From NCBI GenBank assembly GCA_023249645.1, contig JAHFCF010000006.1:1-56123 (forward strand): a stretch of DNA of 56,123 nucleotides. Direction: 5' to 3'. The notes beneath the pieces are model-generated. The model saw only the letters and a program-made list of their open reading frames with translations. It was not told where the DNA came from and made no database searches. Positions within the stretch are counted from its first letter, which is position 1. Every line of letters starts with the position of its first letter. Shown piece after piece: positions 8,446-17,842 of this stretch. Source of the stretch: Elusimicrobiota bacterium (GTDB lineage Bacteria > Elusimicrobiota > Elusimicrobia > UBA1565 > UBA9628). The translations under genes and the position numbers were made by a program.

Positions 8446-8460
8446 CGGGGTCTGACCCCG
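8446..8460. repeat. Small GGGGTC-T-GACCCC palindrome between rpsR and rplI
   Basis: CGGGGTCTGACCCCG is a perfect 7-base inverted repeat around a single T, directly after the rpsR stop. It could be a weak attenuator hairpin or a REP-like remnant. The terminator role is doubtful because no T-run follows. Confidence 0.5.
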
Positions 8461-8479
8461 CCGGGAGGTTCCCTTTACC

Positions 8480-8926
8480 ATGAAGATCATCCTGCGTCGT
8501 GCCGTCGAAAACATCGGACAGGCCGGGGACGTCAAGGAAGTCTCCGACGGCTACGGCCGCAACTTCCTTCTGCCGCGACGGCTGGCACTCCGGGCCACCC
8601 CGGCCGCCCTGCGGGAATGGGAGAAGTGCAAGGACAAGAGGGCGAAGATCCGCTCCACGGTCGTCGCTTCGGCCCAGGCACTGGCGGAGAAGCTCTCCGC
8701 TGTGAAGCTTTCCTTCACCATGCCCGCCAATCCCGAGGGCAAGCTCTTCGGCTCCGTGGGCAAGTCCGATGTCCTCAAGAGCCTCAAGGCCAGTGGTTTT
8801 TCCGTCGAACGAGGCGTTCTGCGCCTGGAGGCCCCGATCAAGACCGTCGGTGAGCATTCCCTCGAGCTGCGCCTGCAGCCGGAAGTCTCGGCCAAGATCA
8901 TGGTGGCCGTGGTCGCGCGGGAGTAG
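8480..8926 (+). CDS. rplI: Large ribosomal subunit protein bL9
   Basis: This 148-residue protein has the bL9 N-domain MKIILRRAVENIGQAGDVKE followed by VSDGYGRNFLLPRRLA, then the long connecting helix and the C-domain (KLFGSVGKSDV, IKTVGEHSLELRL). bL9 bridges the L1 stalk region. A GGAGG site lies upstream. The 34-base gap from rpsR contains a small palindrome. dnaB begins 15 bases later. Confidence 0.97.
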   Translation: MKIILRRAVENIGQAGDVKEVSDGYGRNFLLPRRLALRATPAALREWEKCKDKRAKIRSTVVASAQALAEKLSAVKLSFTMPANPEGKLFGSVGKSDVLKSLKASGFSVERGVLRLEAPIKTVGEHSLELRLQPEVSAKIMVAVVARE

Positions 8927-8941
8927 GCTCTCCCGACCGTC

Positions 8942-10357
8942 ATGCCCAACGCCCCCCTGCTGATCCCTCCCCAGGCCCTGGAGGCCGAGATGGCCGTTCT
9001 GGGCTCCATGCTCATCGAGCGCGATGCCGTGGAGCGGGCCATGGACATCCTGGCCGAGAATGACTTCTACAGCGACGCCCATCGCAGCGTCTTCAATGCC
9101 ATGGCGGCGCTCTGCGGCCGCTCGGCGGCCGTCGATTGCGTCACCGTGGCCGAGGAACTGCGCAAGCTCAAGAGGCTCGACGAGATCGGAGGCATGGCGT
9201 TCTTGTCCGAGCTCATGCACAAGGTCGCGACCGCGGCCCACGTGGAGCACTACGCCCGCCTCGTCAAGGAGAAAGCCATCCTGCGCGAGCTCATCAGCGT
9301 CGCGACGAACGTCGTGGCGGCCTGCCACCGGGAGGAGAAGCCGGCCGATGCGATCCTGGATGAGGCCCAGGTCGACGTCCTGCGCGTGGCCCAGCGCCAG
9401 CCCCTGCAGGGTGTGGTGCAGGCCAAGGACCTCGCTCACGAGGTGCTCGAGCACATCGAGATGGCGCACAAGCAGAAGCGCGCGGTCACGGGCGTCTCCT
9501 CGGGCTTGAAGGGCTTGGACCGGCTGACCACGGGATTCCAACGGTCGGACCTGATCCTCCTGGCGGCGCGGCCCAGCCAGGGAAAGACCGCTCTCGCTTT
9601 GAACATCGCCGCCCACGTCGTTCTGGAAGAGAAGCTCCCGGTCCTCTTCTTCTCGCTGGAGATGTCCCGCCACGCCATCATGCAGAGGCTGATCTCTTCG
9701 GAATCCCGGGTCAATCTCATGGATATCCGCAACGGCTTCTTCCCGCATAAGCACTGGACCCATCTGACCAACGCGACCGCGCGCTTCTCCGAGTCGCCCC
9801 TCTTCGTCGTGGACATGCCAAATCTCTCGGTCTTGACCGCGCGTTCGATCTCCCGGCAGCTCGCCTCCAAGCTCAAACGCGACGGCAAAGAGCTCTCGCT
9901 CATCGTGATCGACTATCTCCAGCTCATGCGCGGCTCCGGGCGCACGGAGAGCCGCCAGCAGGAGGTCTCCGAGATCTCGCGGGGCCTCAAATTCCTGGCC
10001 CGGGACCTCAACGTGCCCGTGATCGCCCTCTCCCAGCTCTCCCGGCGGCCCGAGGAGAAGGGGCGCGCGGACAACCGGCCGGTGCTTTCCGATCTGCGCG
10101 AGAGCGGGGCCCTGGAGCAGGACGCGGATCTCGTCGGCTTCATCCACCGCGAGTCCTACTACAAGCGCAACGACCCCACCTTGGAAGGAAAGGCCACGAT
10201 CATCATCGCCAAGCAGCGGCAGGGCCCGGTCGGGGATGTCGACGTGGCCTTCAATATGCGCATCACGCGCTTCGATAACGCCACGCAGGACGAAGCGCCC
10301 GCGGACGCGCCGGCCGTCCTGGCCGAGGACGCGCAAGCGACCTTTTCCGATTCATGA
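8942..10357 (+). CDS. dnaB: Replicative DNA helicase DnaB
   Basis: This 471-residue protein has the DnaB N-terminal helical domain (PQALEAEMAVLGSMLI) and the RecA-like motor. Walker A is ARPSQGKTALALN near residue 210, the SLEMS motif follows, Walker B is LIVIDYLQLMRG, and a late segment reads LRESGALEQDADLVGFI. It is the hexameric helicase that unwinds the fork. The rplI-dnaB order is widely conserved. The stop overlaps the start of mlaE by four bases, coupling replication and lipid-transport genes in one transcript. Confidence 0.97.
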   Translation: MPNAPLLIPPQALEAEMAVLGSMLIERDAVERAMDILAENDFYSDAHRSVFNAMAALCGRSAAVDCVTVAEELRKLKRLDEIGGMAFLSELMHKVATAAHVEHYARLVKEKAILRELISVATNVVAACHREEKPADAILDEAQVDVLRVAQRQPLQGVVQAKDLAHEVLEHIEMAHKQKRAVTGVSSGLKGLDRLTTGFQRSDLILLAARPSQGKTALALNIAAHVVLEEKLPVLFFSLEMSRHAIMQRLISSESRVNLMDIRNGFFPHKHWTHLTNATARFSESPLFVVDMPNLSVLTARSISRQLASKLKRDGKELSLIVIDYLQLMRGSGRTESRQQEVSEISRGLKFLARDLNVPVIALSQLSRRPEEKGRADNRPVLSDLRESGALEQDADLVGFIHRESYYKRNDPTLEGKATIIIAKQRQGPVGDVDVAFNMRITRFDNATQDEAPADAPAVLAEDAQATFSDS

Positions 10358-11142
10358 AGGGCCTGGTGGAGGCGTTCGGGCGGCAGATCATCGAGGCCTC
10401 CGCATCCGTGGGGCGGTTCGTCTTCCTCATGCGCTCCACCGCCGCCTGGATGCTGCGCTCGCGCATCGAGTGGCGCCAGGTCCTCATCCAGATGTCGCGC
10501 ATCGGCGTGGACTCCTTGCCGGTGACGACCATGACGACCTTTTTCACCGGCATGGTGCTGGCCCTGCAGACCGGGGCCTCTTCCAAACATTTCTTCAATG
10601 AGCCGCTCTTCGTGGGGACCGTCGTGAGCTTTGCCATGGTCATGGAACTGGCTCCGGTCATGACGGCCCTGGTCGTTTCCGGCCGCGCCGGGGCGGCCAT
10701 CGCCGCGGAATTGGGCACGATGAAGGTGACCGAACAGATCGACGCCCTCTACACCCTGGGCACCGATCCCATCCGCTATCTCGTCATCCCCAGGGTCCTG
10801 GCTTTCCTCATGGTCCTTCCTCTTTTGACGATCGTCTCGGATTTCAGCGGGACCTTCGGAGGCTGGGTGGTCGCCTCCTTCAAGCTCCAGATCCCCACCA
10901 GCGTCTATACCTCCGACATCTTCGACAACATGGAGATCCGGCACTTCATGCACGGTTTCCTCAAGACCTTCGTCTTCGCGATCCTCATCTCGTTCATCTG
11001 CTGCTTCAAGGGCATCACGACGAAGGGCGGCGCCGAGGGCGTGGGAAAATCCACGACCGCGGCCGTGGTCATCAGCATGGCCTCGGTGCTGGTCATGGAC
11101 TATTTCGTGACGGCTCTCTTGTCCGCGGTGGGCATCACATGA
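10354..11142 (+). CDS. mlaE: MlaE-type ABC permease of an MCE lipid transport system
   Basis: This 262-residue integral membrane protein has about five to six hydrophobic helices and the signature LVVSGRAGAAIAAELGTMKV followed by TEQIDAL, which is the conserved MlaE/YrbE motif. It forms the inner-membrane channel with the MlaF ATPase and the MlaD MCE protein and moves phospholipids between membranes. The start overlaps dnaB (ATGA) and its stop overlaps mlaF. The permease-ATPase-MCE order is the standard one. No mlaB or mlaC was found next to it. Confidence 0.95.
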   Translation: MKGLVEAFGRQIIEASASVGRFVFLMRSTAAWMLRSRIEWRQVLIQMSRIGVDSLPVTTMTTFFTGMVLALQTGASSKHFFNEPLFVGTVVSFAMVMELAPVMTALVVSGRAGAAIAAELGTMKVTEQIDALYTLGTDPIRYLVIPRVLAFLMVLPLLTIVSDFSGTFGGWVVASFKLQIPTSVYTSDIFDNMEIRHFMHGFLKTFVFAILISFICCFKGITTKGGAEGVGKSTTAAVVISMASVLVMDYFVTALLSAVGIT

Positions 11143-11930
11143 TCGAGGCCCGAGGCGTGAAGAAGTCCTACCCGGGCCGCCCGGTCCTGCGGGGGGTGGA
11201 CCTCCACGTCGAGGAGGGGGAGACCCTCGCCATCATCGGGGGATCGGGCTGCGGCAAGAGCACGTTCTTGAAATGCGTCATCGGCCTGGTGAGGCCGGAC
11301 GAGGGCACGATCGTCGTCGACGGCATGGACATCACGCGGCTGCATTCCGAGACGGACATCGCCCACTACCGCCGCCGCTTCGGCTATCTCTTTCAGGAAG
11401 CGGCGCTCTTCGATTCCCTGAGCGTCTGGGAGAACGTCACTTTCGGGCTGCGCTATCTGACCGACATCCCGGTCGCTCATTACCGGGGGGTCGCCAAGGA
11501 CAAGCTGGCCCTGGTGGGCTTGAAGGACGTCGAGGATCTGCGTCCCTCGGAACTCTCCGGCGGCATGAAAAAGCGCGTGGCCTTGGCCCGGGCCATCGCG
11601 GCGGAGCCTCTCTATATTTTGTATGATGAGCCCACGACGGGTCTGGACCCGATCATGTCGGATGTCATCAATGACCTGATCCTGGATCTCCAGAAGGCGC
11701 TCAAGACCACGGCCATCGTCGTGACCCACGACATGAAATCCGCCTACAAGGTCGCCAGCCGCATCGCCATGATCCACGACGGCCGGGTCCTGGCCGCGGA
11801 GAGTCCCGAGGCCATCCAGAAGACGGACAATCCCTATGTGCACCAGTTCGTGGAGGGCTTGAGCCAGGGGCCCATCCGGATGAAGCTCAAGGAATTCGAG
11901 CCTGAGACGGCTGCGGAGGCGCGCGGATGA
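11139..11930 (+). CDS. mlaF: MlaF-type ABC transporter ATPase
   Basis: The 263-residue nucleotide-binding subunit has Walker A GGSGCGKST, a Q-loop at FGYLFQEAALF, signature LSGGMKKRVALARA and Walker B YILYDEPTTGLDP, with the switch histidine in VVTHDM. It powers the MlaE permease. The IMSDVINDLI stretch after Walker B is typical for Mla/Ttg2A ATPases. It overlaps mlaE and mlaD by four bases each. Confidence 0.96.
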   Translation: MIEARGVKKSYPGRPVLRGVDLHVEEGETLAIIGGSGCGKSTFLKCVIGLVRPDEGTIVVDGMDITRLHSETDIAHYRRRFGYLFQEAALFDSLSVWENVTFGLRYLTDIPVAHYRGVAKDKLALVGLKDVEDLRPSELSGGMKKRVALARAIAAEPLYILYDEPTTGLDPIMSDVINDLILDLQKALKTTAIVVTHDMKSAYKVASRIAMIHDGRVLAAESPEAIQKTDNPYVHQFVEGLSQGPIRMKLKEFEPETAAEARG

Positions 11931-13258
11931 ACCTGGAAACCAAGGTGGGAGCCTTCGTCCTGGCGGGACTCATGCTTCTGGCCACGTCCATCTTCCTCTT
12001 GGGCGACTTCACCCTGGAGTCGCGCTACACGATCGCCGTCACCTTCAACGACGTCGCCAACCTCGCCAAGGACGCTCCGGTGAAGCTGGCGGGCGTCGAG
12101 GTCGGCCGGGTCAAGGGGCTCACGCTGGAGCATGGCAAGGCCAAGGTGATCTGCAGCATCCGCAAGGGCGTGGACATCTACAAGGGAGCACAGATCTCGG
12201 TCGCCTCCACGGGCATCATCGGCTCGAAGTTCTTGGCCATAGAGCAGGGAAAACCCTCCGCCGGCCTGATCGAGGCCGGCGCCGAGATCCAAGGCGTCGA
12301 CCCGATCTCCTTGGAGAAGTCCATGACCAAGGCTTTGGGGAGCCTGGAAGAGATCATGGGCCAGCTCAACGCCAAGGGTCCCCACGGGACCCTGGCCGAG
12401 AACCTGCGCGAGACCGTGGCCAATGTGCGGGAATTGACCGCGAACCTCAACGACCTCATCGCGACCACCAAGCCCAATCTGGAGAAGACCCTGGAGAGGA
12501 CGGACTCCATCACGCAGAAACTCGACGACCTTCTGGCCAAGACCAACATCGTCATGACGAGCCTGGCGACGGACAAGGGAACGGTCGGCACCTTGCTCAA
12601 CGACCCGAAGGTCAAGGAGGACGTCAAGCAGACCATCGCCTCGGCCAAGGAAGCGGCGAGCACGGCCAAGGACGTGTTCGGCCGCATCACGCAGTTCCGC
12701 CTCTGGTGGAACCTGGACTGGCGCTATGACAGCGCCCTGAAGGGCTCCCGGACCGATGTCGGCATCAAGATCAGCCCTCGGGAAGGGCGCTATTACTACG
12801 TGGGCGGCGCGAACCTCGGCAATCCGTCGGACATGACCCGCCAGCATGAGACCGACTATGTCCAGAAGAACCGCGTCGACGCCTTGCTCGGCTTCGAGAA
12901 GGGCCCCTTCGACCTGGCGCTCGGCTGTCTGCGTTCCGCCGGGGGCTTGCGCCTGACCATCACTCCCTTCTATCAGAACGATTTCGGCAAGCGCTTGAGC
13001 ATCATGGGGCAGGCCTATGATTTCGGCCGCAACCGCGTGGTCAACGCCCGCGCGTTGAACCATCCGATCTACGATGCCGGCGTCATGGTGCGCGCGACGC
13101 GCTGGCTCGGGGTCGGGGCCCGCGTTGAGGACATCCAGGTGGTCCGGGTCTTCGCGACCTGGGTCAACGTTCTCTTCGAGGATCAGGACCTGGCCTATCT
13201 CTTCGGCCTGGCGACCTTCGGCGCGGCCGGGACCAAGGGCCGTTCATCCTCGCACTAA
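11927..13258 (+). CDS. mlaD: MlaD/MCE lipid-transfer protein with a long beta-rich C-terminal extension
   Basis: This 443-residue protein has one N-terminal transmembrane helix and a single MCE domain at about 35-110 (YTIAVTFNDVANLAKDAPVK and VEVGRVKGL). A long helical region with repeated Thr/Leu segments runs to about 250. The last 190 residues (from RLWWNLDWRYD) alternate hydrophobic and polar residues with many Tyr, Trp and Gly, like outer-membrane barrel strands (GRYYYVGGANLG, LRLTITPFYQNDF, VVNARALNHPIYD). Ordinary MlaD is about 150-180 residues. Here one chain may span from the inner membrane through a helical tunnel to the outer membrane. The barrel reading is inference. Confidence 0.9.
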   Translation: MNLETKVGAFVLAGLMLLATSIFLLGDFTLESRYTIAVTFNDVANLAKDAPVKLAGVEVGRVKGLTLEHGKAKVICSIRKGVDIYKGAQISVASTGIIGSKFLAIEQGKPSAGLIEAGAEIQGVDPISLEKSMTKALGSLEEIMGQLNAKGPHGTLAENLRETVANVRELTANLNDLIATTKPNLEKTLERTDSITQKLDDLLAKTNIVMTSLATDKGTVGTLLNDPKVKEDVKQTIASAKEAASTAKDVFGRITQFRLWWNLDWRYDSALKGSRTDVGIKISPREGRYYYVGGANLGNPSDMTRQHETDYVQKNRVDALLGFEKGPFDLALGCLRSAGGLRLTITPFYQNDFGKRLSIMGQAYDFGRNRVVNARALNHPIYDAGVMVRATRWLGVGARVEDIQVVRVFATWVNVLFEDQDLAYLFGLATFGAAGTKGRSSSH

Positions 13259-13263
13259 AGCCG

Positions 13264-14664
13264 ATGGGCCGCTTGAGGGCCGTCTACCGCTGCCAGGAAT
13301 GCGGCTACTCGGCGCCCAAGCCCATGGGCCAATGCCCGGACTGCTCGGCCTGGAACACCATGATCGAGGAGGTCGTCGAGACCCTCGCGGCGGCGCCCAA
13401 GGGCGCGGCTCTGCGGCGTCTGACCGAGCACAGCTCGCCTCTGACGGCTTTGAAGGACGCGCCGATCGAGACCGAGACGCGCGTGCGCACGGGGATCGTG
13501 GAGTTCGACCGCCTCCTCGGCGGAGGCGTGGTGGAGGGGCAGGTCCTCCTTCTCGCCGGCCCGCCGGGCATCGGCAAGTCCACGCTCATGCTCCAGGTCG
13601 CCGCCCAGCTTGCCCGCCGTCAGCCCGGACGCCCCATCCTCTATGTCTCCGGCGAGGAGTCCCTGCGCCAGGTCTCGGCCCGGGCCAAGAGGCTGGGCCT
13701 GGCGGCCGAGTCTCTCTATCTTCTTTCCGAGACGGACCTTTCTAAGATCCTCGAGGCCGTCTCCAAGGCCAAGCCCTGGCTCATCATCCTCGATTCCGTG
13801 CAGACGGTCTTCCATCCGGAGCTGAGCTCGAGCCCCGGCACGGTCGCCCAGGTGCGCGAATGCGCTTCGGAGCTGCTGCGCGCGGCCAAGTCCACGGACG
13901 CGGTCGTCTTCCTCCTGGGGCACGTCACCAAGGAGGGAGCCTTGGCGGGTCCCAAGGTCCTGGAACACATCGTGGACACGGTCCTCTATTTCGACACGGA
14001 ACGCCATGAATTCCTGCGCATCCTGCGCGCGCAGAAGAACCGCTTCGGTCCCACGGACGAGCTGGGCCTCTTCGAGATGGGGGAGAAAGGCTTGGTCGAG
14101 GTGACGGATGCCTCGCGTTTTTTCACGGCGGACCAGGACGGCCGGCCTCTGGCGGGACGCGCGCCCTCGGTCACGATGGAGGGGACCCGACCTCTCCTGG
14201 TCGAGGTCCAGTCTTTGGTCGTTTCCACGAAGTATCCCCTGCCGCGGCGCATGGCCACGGGTCTCGATCTCAACCGCCTGCTCGTGCTCCTGGCCGCCAT
14301 GGAGAAGCATCTGCGCCTGAGGCTCGAGGACAAGGACGTGTTCGTGAGCCTGGCGGCGGGTCTGCGGATCAAGGACCCGGCCGTGGACCTAGCCGTGTGC
14401 CTGGCGGTGCTGAGTTCCGCGCGCGATATCCCGCTGCCCGCGGACCTGGTCGCTCTGGGAGAAGTGGGGCTTTTGGGCGACGTCAGCCGTGTGCCGCATC
14501 TGGAGAAGCGCTTGAAGGAAGCGGCCAAGGCGGGATTCAAGCGCGCCCTGGTGCCGCAGCGCGGCGCCCAGGGCCTTTCCAGCCGTGCGGGACTGCAGAT
14601 CGTGCCTGTGGCGGATCTGGGATCAGCCGCGGATATCTTGTCGGCTCTTTCAAAGAAAGCGTAA
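13264..14664 (+). CDS. radA: DNA repair protein RadA
   Basis: This 466-residue protein has the RadA N-terminal C4 zinc finger (YRCQECGYSAPKPMGQCPDC), a RecA-like core with Walker A GPPGIGKST, the RadA-specific KNRFGPTDELG motif and a C-terminal Lon-like domain (GLDLNRLLVLLAAMEKHL). It helps branch migration in recombination. It starts 5 bases after mlaD. A shorter name, sms, is used in E. coli. Length and motifs are all normal. Confidence 0.97.
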   Translation: MGRLRAVYRCQECGYSAPKPMGQCPDCSAWNTMIEEVVETLAAAPKGAALRRLTEHSSPLTALKDAPIETETRVRTGIVEFDRLLGGGVVEGQVLLLAGPPGIGKSTLMLQVAAQLARRQPGRPILYVSGEESLRQVSARAKRLGLAAESLYLLSETDLSKILEAVSKAKPWLIILDSVQTVFHPELSSSPGTVAQVRECASELLRAAKSTDAVVFLLGHVTKEGALAGPKVLEHIVDTVLYFDTERHEFLRILRAQKNRFGPTDELGLFEMGEKGLVEVTDASRFFTADQDGRPLAGRAPSVTMEGTRPLLVEVQSLVVSTKYPLPRRMATGLDLNRLLVLLAAMEKHLRLRLEDKDVFVSLAAGLRIKDPAVDLAVCLAVLSSARDIPLPADLVALGEVGLLGDVSRVPHLEKRLKEAAKAGFKRALVPQRGAQGLSSRAGLQIVPVADLGSAADILSALSKKA

Positions 14665-14675
14665 AGGAGGATCTT

Positions 14676-15329
14676 ATGATGATCTGGCTGTGGCGCATCC
14701 TTTCTCGGTTCTTGGGCAGAAGTCTCGGCGCGGGGATGAAGGTCATCGACTCCAGCGCGCTCATCGACGGTCGCGCGGCGGACATCCGCGAGATCGGTTT
14801 TCTGCCGGGGACCCTGTTCGTGCCGCGCGGCGTGATCGCCCAGCTGCAGCGGCTCGCCGACTCGCATGAGGCCATCAAGCGCGCCCGGGGACGCCGGGGT
14901 CTCGACATCCTGGCGAGGCTTCAGGAGAACGCGAGATATCCGGTCCGTCTGCTGGATCACGGCGATCTGCAGGCGGCCGACGTCAGCGTCCAGGTCGTGC
15001 GGCTGGCCCGGGACCTGGGCGCCCAGGTCGTGACCACGGATTTCGAGGTCAACAAGATCGCGGCCCGCGAGGGCGCGGGCTGCCTCAATATCAATGACCT
15101 GGCCTTGTGCCTGAAGACCGTGGCCTTGCCCGGAGAATCGGTGCATGCCTTCATCATGAAGGAAGGCAAGGAGCGCGAGCAGGGCATCGGCTACTTGGAC
15201 GACGGCGCCATGGTGGTGGTGGAGGAGGGTCGTCGGCACATCGGCAAGCGCGTCGAGATCGCCGTGGCCTCCATCTTGCAGACGCCCTCGGGCCGCATGA
15301 TCTTCGGCAAGGCCAAGGTCAGCGCGTGA
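14676..15329 (+). CDS. PIN-TRAM domain protein (YacL-like)
   Basis: This 217-residue protein has a short hydrophobic N-terminus, then a PIN nuclease domain with acidic residues in IDSSALIDGR and VVTTDFEVNKIA. A TRAM RNA-binding domain (GIGYLDDGAMVVVEEGR) completes it. It resembles B. subtilis YacL, which has an N-terminal membrane part and sits near ispD, as here. A strong AGGAGG at 14665-14670 marks ATG 14676 (or ATG 14679) as the start. The stop overlaps the GTG start of ispDF. RNA is the likely substrate, by family. Confidence 0.9.
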   Translation: MMIWLWRILSRFLGRSLGAGMKVIDSSALIDGRAADIREIGFLPGTLFVPRGVIAQLQRLADSHEAIKRARGRRGLDILARLQENARYPVRLLDHGDLQAADVSVQVVRLARDLGAQVVTTDFEVNKIAAREGAGCLNINDLALCLKTVALPGESVHAFIMKEGKEREQGIGYLDDGAMVVVEEGRRHIGKRVEIAVASILQTPSGRMIFGKAKVSA

Positions 15330-16477
15330 AGGTCGAGGCCGTCATCGTCGCGGGCGGCTCGGGCACCCGCATGGGCAAGCCCAAGCAGTTCCTGTCTTTG
15401 GCGGGCAAGACGGTGGTGGAATGGTCTCTTCAGGCTTTCCTGGATCTGCCCGAGATCGAGAAGGTCGTCGTGGTGCTGGGACCCGAAGACTTTCGCGAGC
15501 GCAAAAAGAAACTTTCCCAGCCTCATGTGGTTTTCGCCGAGGCCGGCGCGACCCGCATGGGATCGGTGCGCAACGGCTTCAAGCAGATCTCCGAAGACGC
15601 GGACGTGGTCGCCATCCATGACGGCGCGCGGCCCCTGGTGACGGCCGAGATCATCCGAGCGGCAGTCGAGGAGGCTTATGAATCTGGGGCTGCCGTACCG
15701 GCCTCGCGGGTCAAGGACACCTTGAAGAAGGTGGCCAGCAAGTCGTTGTGGATCTCGGACACGCCGACGCGTTCCTCGTTCTGGGCGGCGCAGACGCCGC
15801 AGTGCTACCGCCGCGAGGTCCTGGAGGAGGCGCTCTCGCGCTTCCCCGATGCCGCGGCGGCCACGGACGAGAGCCAGCTGGTGGAGCGATGCGGACATAA
15901 GGTGCGCGTGGTGCCGGTGGGTTCGGAGAATCTGAAAGTCACCATGCCCGAGGATCTGATCATGGCAGAAGCGATTTTGGAGCACAGGCAGGGCGGCCGG
16001 CGAAGGACGGCCGTGGGCTTCGGCTTCGACGTGCACCGGCTCGTCGAGGGCCGCGAACTGTGGCTCGCCGGCAAGAAACTCCCGGGCAAGAAAGGCCTCT
16101 TGGGACACTCGGACGGCGACGCGGTGCTGCACGCGGCCTGCGACGCGGTCCTGGGCGCCTTGGGCGCGGGCGAGATCGGGCTTCTGTTCCCGCCGGAGGA
16201 TCCGAAATTCAAGGGCATCGCCAGCCGCGAGATCGTGGCGGAGGTCCTCAAAAAGCTCGTCGAGGCGAAGGCAAGCCTGGCCAATCTGGACGTCACCATC
16301 GTGGCCGAGGAGCCGAAGATGAAGCCTCACTACGCGGCGATGCGCGCTTCTTTGGCCGAGGTCTTCGCCGTGCCGCTGGAGCGGGTCAATGTGAAGGCCA
16401 AGAGCCACGAGGGGTTGGGCGAGATCGGCAAGGGCCAGGCCATCGCCTGCCATGCCGTGGCCGCGGTACTGCTTTGA
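15326..16477 (+). CDS. ispDF: Bifunctional IspD/IspF isoprenoid enzyme
   Basis: This 383-residue fusion carries two steps of the MEP pathway. Residues 1-225 are IspD, the CTP:MEP cytidylyltransferase (AVIVAGGSGTRMGKPKQFLS, HDGARPLV). From about 230 comes IspF, the MECDP synthase (GFGFDVHRLVEGR, LLGHSDGDAVLHA, KAKSHEGLGEIGKG). The zinc ligands D and H of DVH and the HSDGD motif are intact. GTG 15326 overlaps the previous stop (GTGA) and gives the family N-terminus, so I set the start there. The stop overlaps the TTG start of cysS. Both halves look functional. Confidence 0.96.
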   Translation: MKVEAVIVAGGSGTRMGKPKQFLSLAGKTVVEWSLQAFLDLPEIEKVVVVLGPEDFRERKKKLSQPHVVFAEAGATRMGSVRNGFKQISEDADVVAIHDGARPLVTAEIIRAAVEEAYESGAAVPASRVKDTLKKVASKSLWISDTPTRSSFWAAQTPQCYRREVLEEALSRFPDAAAATDESQLVERCGHKVRVVPVGSENLKVTMPEDLIMAEAILEHRQGGRRRTAVGFGFDVHRLVEGRELWLAGKKLPGKKGLLGHSDGDAVLHAACDAVLGALGAGEIGLLFPPEDPKFKGIASREIVAEVLKKLVEAKASLANLDVTIVAEEPKMKPHYAAMRASLAEVFAVPLERVNVKAKSHEGLGEIGKGQAIACHAVAAVLL

Positions 16478-17841
16478 AGCTCTACAACACCCTCTCGCGA
16501 TCGCTGGAGGAATTCAAGCCCATCGATCCGCCGCATGTCGGACTCTACACCTGCGGACCGACGGTCTACAACTTCCAGCACATCGGCAACTACCGCACCT
16601 ACATCTTCGAGGACACCTTGAACCGCGTGCTCACTCTCTCGGGCTTCGCGGTCAAGCACGTCATGAATGTGACCGACGTCGGCCACCTCGTCAGCCAGGG
16701 CGACGAGGGCGAGGACAAGATGGAGGTCGGCGCCTCGCGCGAGGGCAAGGGCGCCTGGGAGATCGCCCGCATCTACACCGAGGCCTTTTTGCGCGACTGC
16801 CGGGACCTGAACTTCCTGGCGCCGGACATCCTCTGCCGGGCCACCGACCACATCCCGGAGCAGATCGCCTTGATCCAGCGTCTGGAGGCGAAGGGCTTCA
16901 TCTATAAGACCTCGGACGGCCTTTATTTCGACACGGCCAGATTCCCGAGCTACGGCCGCCTGGCGGGTCTGAGCCATATCGCGGGCATCCGGGAGGGCTT
17001 CCGCGTGGAGGCCAATCCGCAGAAGCGGCATCCGACGGATTTCGCGGTCTGGAAATTCTCTCCCCAGGGCGCCAAGCGCCAGATGGAGTGGGAGTCCCCC
17101 TGGGGGGTGGGATTCCCCGGCTGGCACATCGAGTGCAGCGCCATGGCCATGAAGTACCTCGGTGAGAGCTTCGACATCCATTGCGGCGGCGTGGACCATG
17201 TCGCCATCCACCATGCCAATGAGATCGCCCAGGCCGAGGCCGCCACGGGAAAGCCGTTCGTGCGCTTCTGGATGCACGGCGAGTTTTTGCTCATGAACAA
17301 CGCCAAGATGGCCAAGTCAGCCGGCGGGTTCGTGACTCTGGCGGATCTGAAGGAGAAAGGCTTCGATCCCCTGGATTACCGCTACCACTGCCTCGGTGCC
17401 CACTACCGCAAGCAGCTCGACTTCACCTGGGAGGCCTTGGAGGCCTCCCAGGCCGCGCGCCGCAGGCTCTGCGAGGCGATCCGCCCGCTCCCCGAGGAAG
17501 GAGAGGGGGAATCCGAGTTCACGCAGCGTCTGCGCGAGCGCCTGGCCGACGACCTCGACACGGCCGGCGCCCTGGCCGCGCTCTGGGACGGGCTGCGCAG
17601 CGACTTGGGCCCTTTCCAGAAGAGCCGTCTGGCCGACCTGGCCGAGGACGCCCTGGGCCTGGGGCTTTTCCATGAGGAATCCATGGAACTGGCGCCCGAG
17701 CTCCAGGAGCTTCTCAACCGCCGGGCCTTCGCCCGCCGCGAGAAGGACTTCGCCCTCTCCGATTCTTTGCGCCAGGAGCTGGAAGTCAAGGGCATCCTGG
17801 TCGAGGATACCCGGCAGGGCCAGCGCTGGAGGAAGAAATAG
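16474..17841 (+). CDS. cysS: Cysteinyl-tRNA synthetase
   Basis: This 455-residue class I synthetase charges tRNA-Cys. The HIGH motif is HIGN in NFQHIGNYRT and the KMSKS motif is KMAKS. Zinc ligands are found in LYTCGPTVYN, HIECSAMA and GGVDHVAIHHANE. Length is normal. The start is TTG 16474, which overlaps the ispDF stop (TTGA) and yields KLYNTLSRSLEEF, the family N-terminus. This is unusual but consistent with the chain of overlaps in this operon. Confidence 0.96.
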   Translation: MKLYNTLSRSLEEFKPIDPPHVGLYTCGPTVYNFQHIGNYRTYIFEDTLNRVLTLSGFAVKHVMNVTDVGHLVSQGDEGEDKMEVGASREGKGAWEIARIYTEAFLRDCRDLNFLAPDILCRATDHIPEQIALIQRLEAKGFIYKTSDGLYFDTARFPSYGRLAGLSHIAGIREGFRVEANPQKRHPTDFAVWKFSPQGAKRQMEWESPWGVGFPGWHIECSAMAMKYLGESFDIHCGGVDHVAIHHANEIAQAEAATGKPFVRFWMHGEFLLMNNAKMAKSAGGFVTLADLKEKGFDPLDYRYHCLGAHYRKQLDFTWEALEASQAARRRLCEAIRPLPEEGEGESEFTQRLRERLADDLDTAGALAALWDGLRSDLGPFQKSRLADLAEDALGLGLFHEESMELAPELQELLNRRAFARREKDFALSDSLRQELEVKGILVEDTRQGQRWRKK

Positions 17842-17842
17842 C

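Noticed and set aside
8399-10336. 645-codon open frame on the minus strand
   Set aside because: It lies fully antisense to rplI and dnaB, both certain genes. It has no recognisable domain and reads as Asp/Gly/Arg/Leu-rich mirror sequence typical of GC-rich coding DNA.
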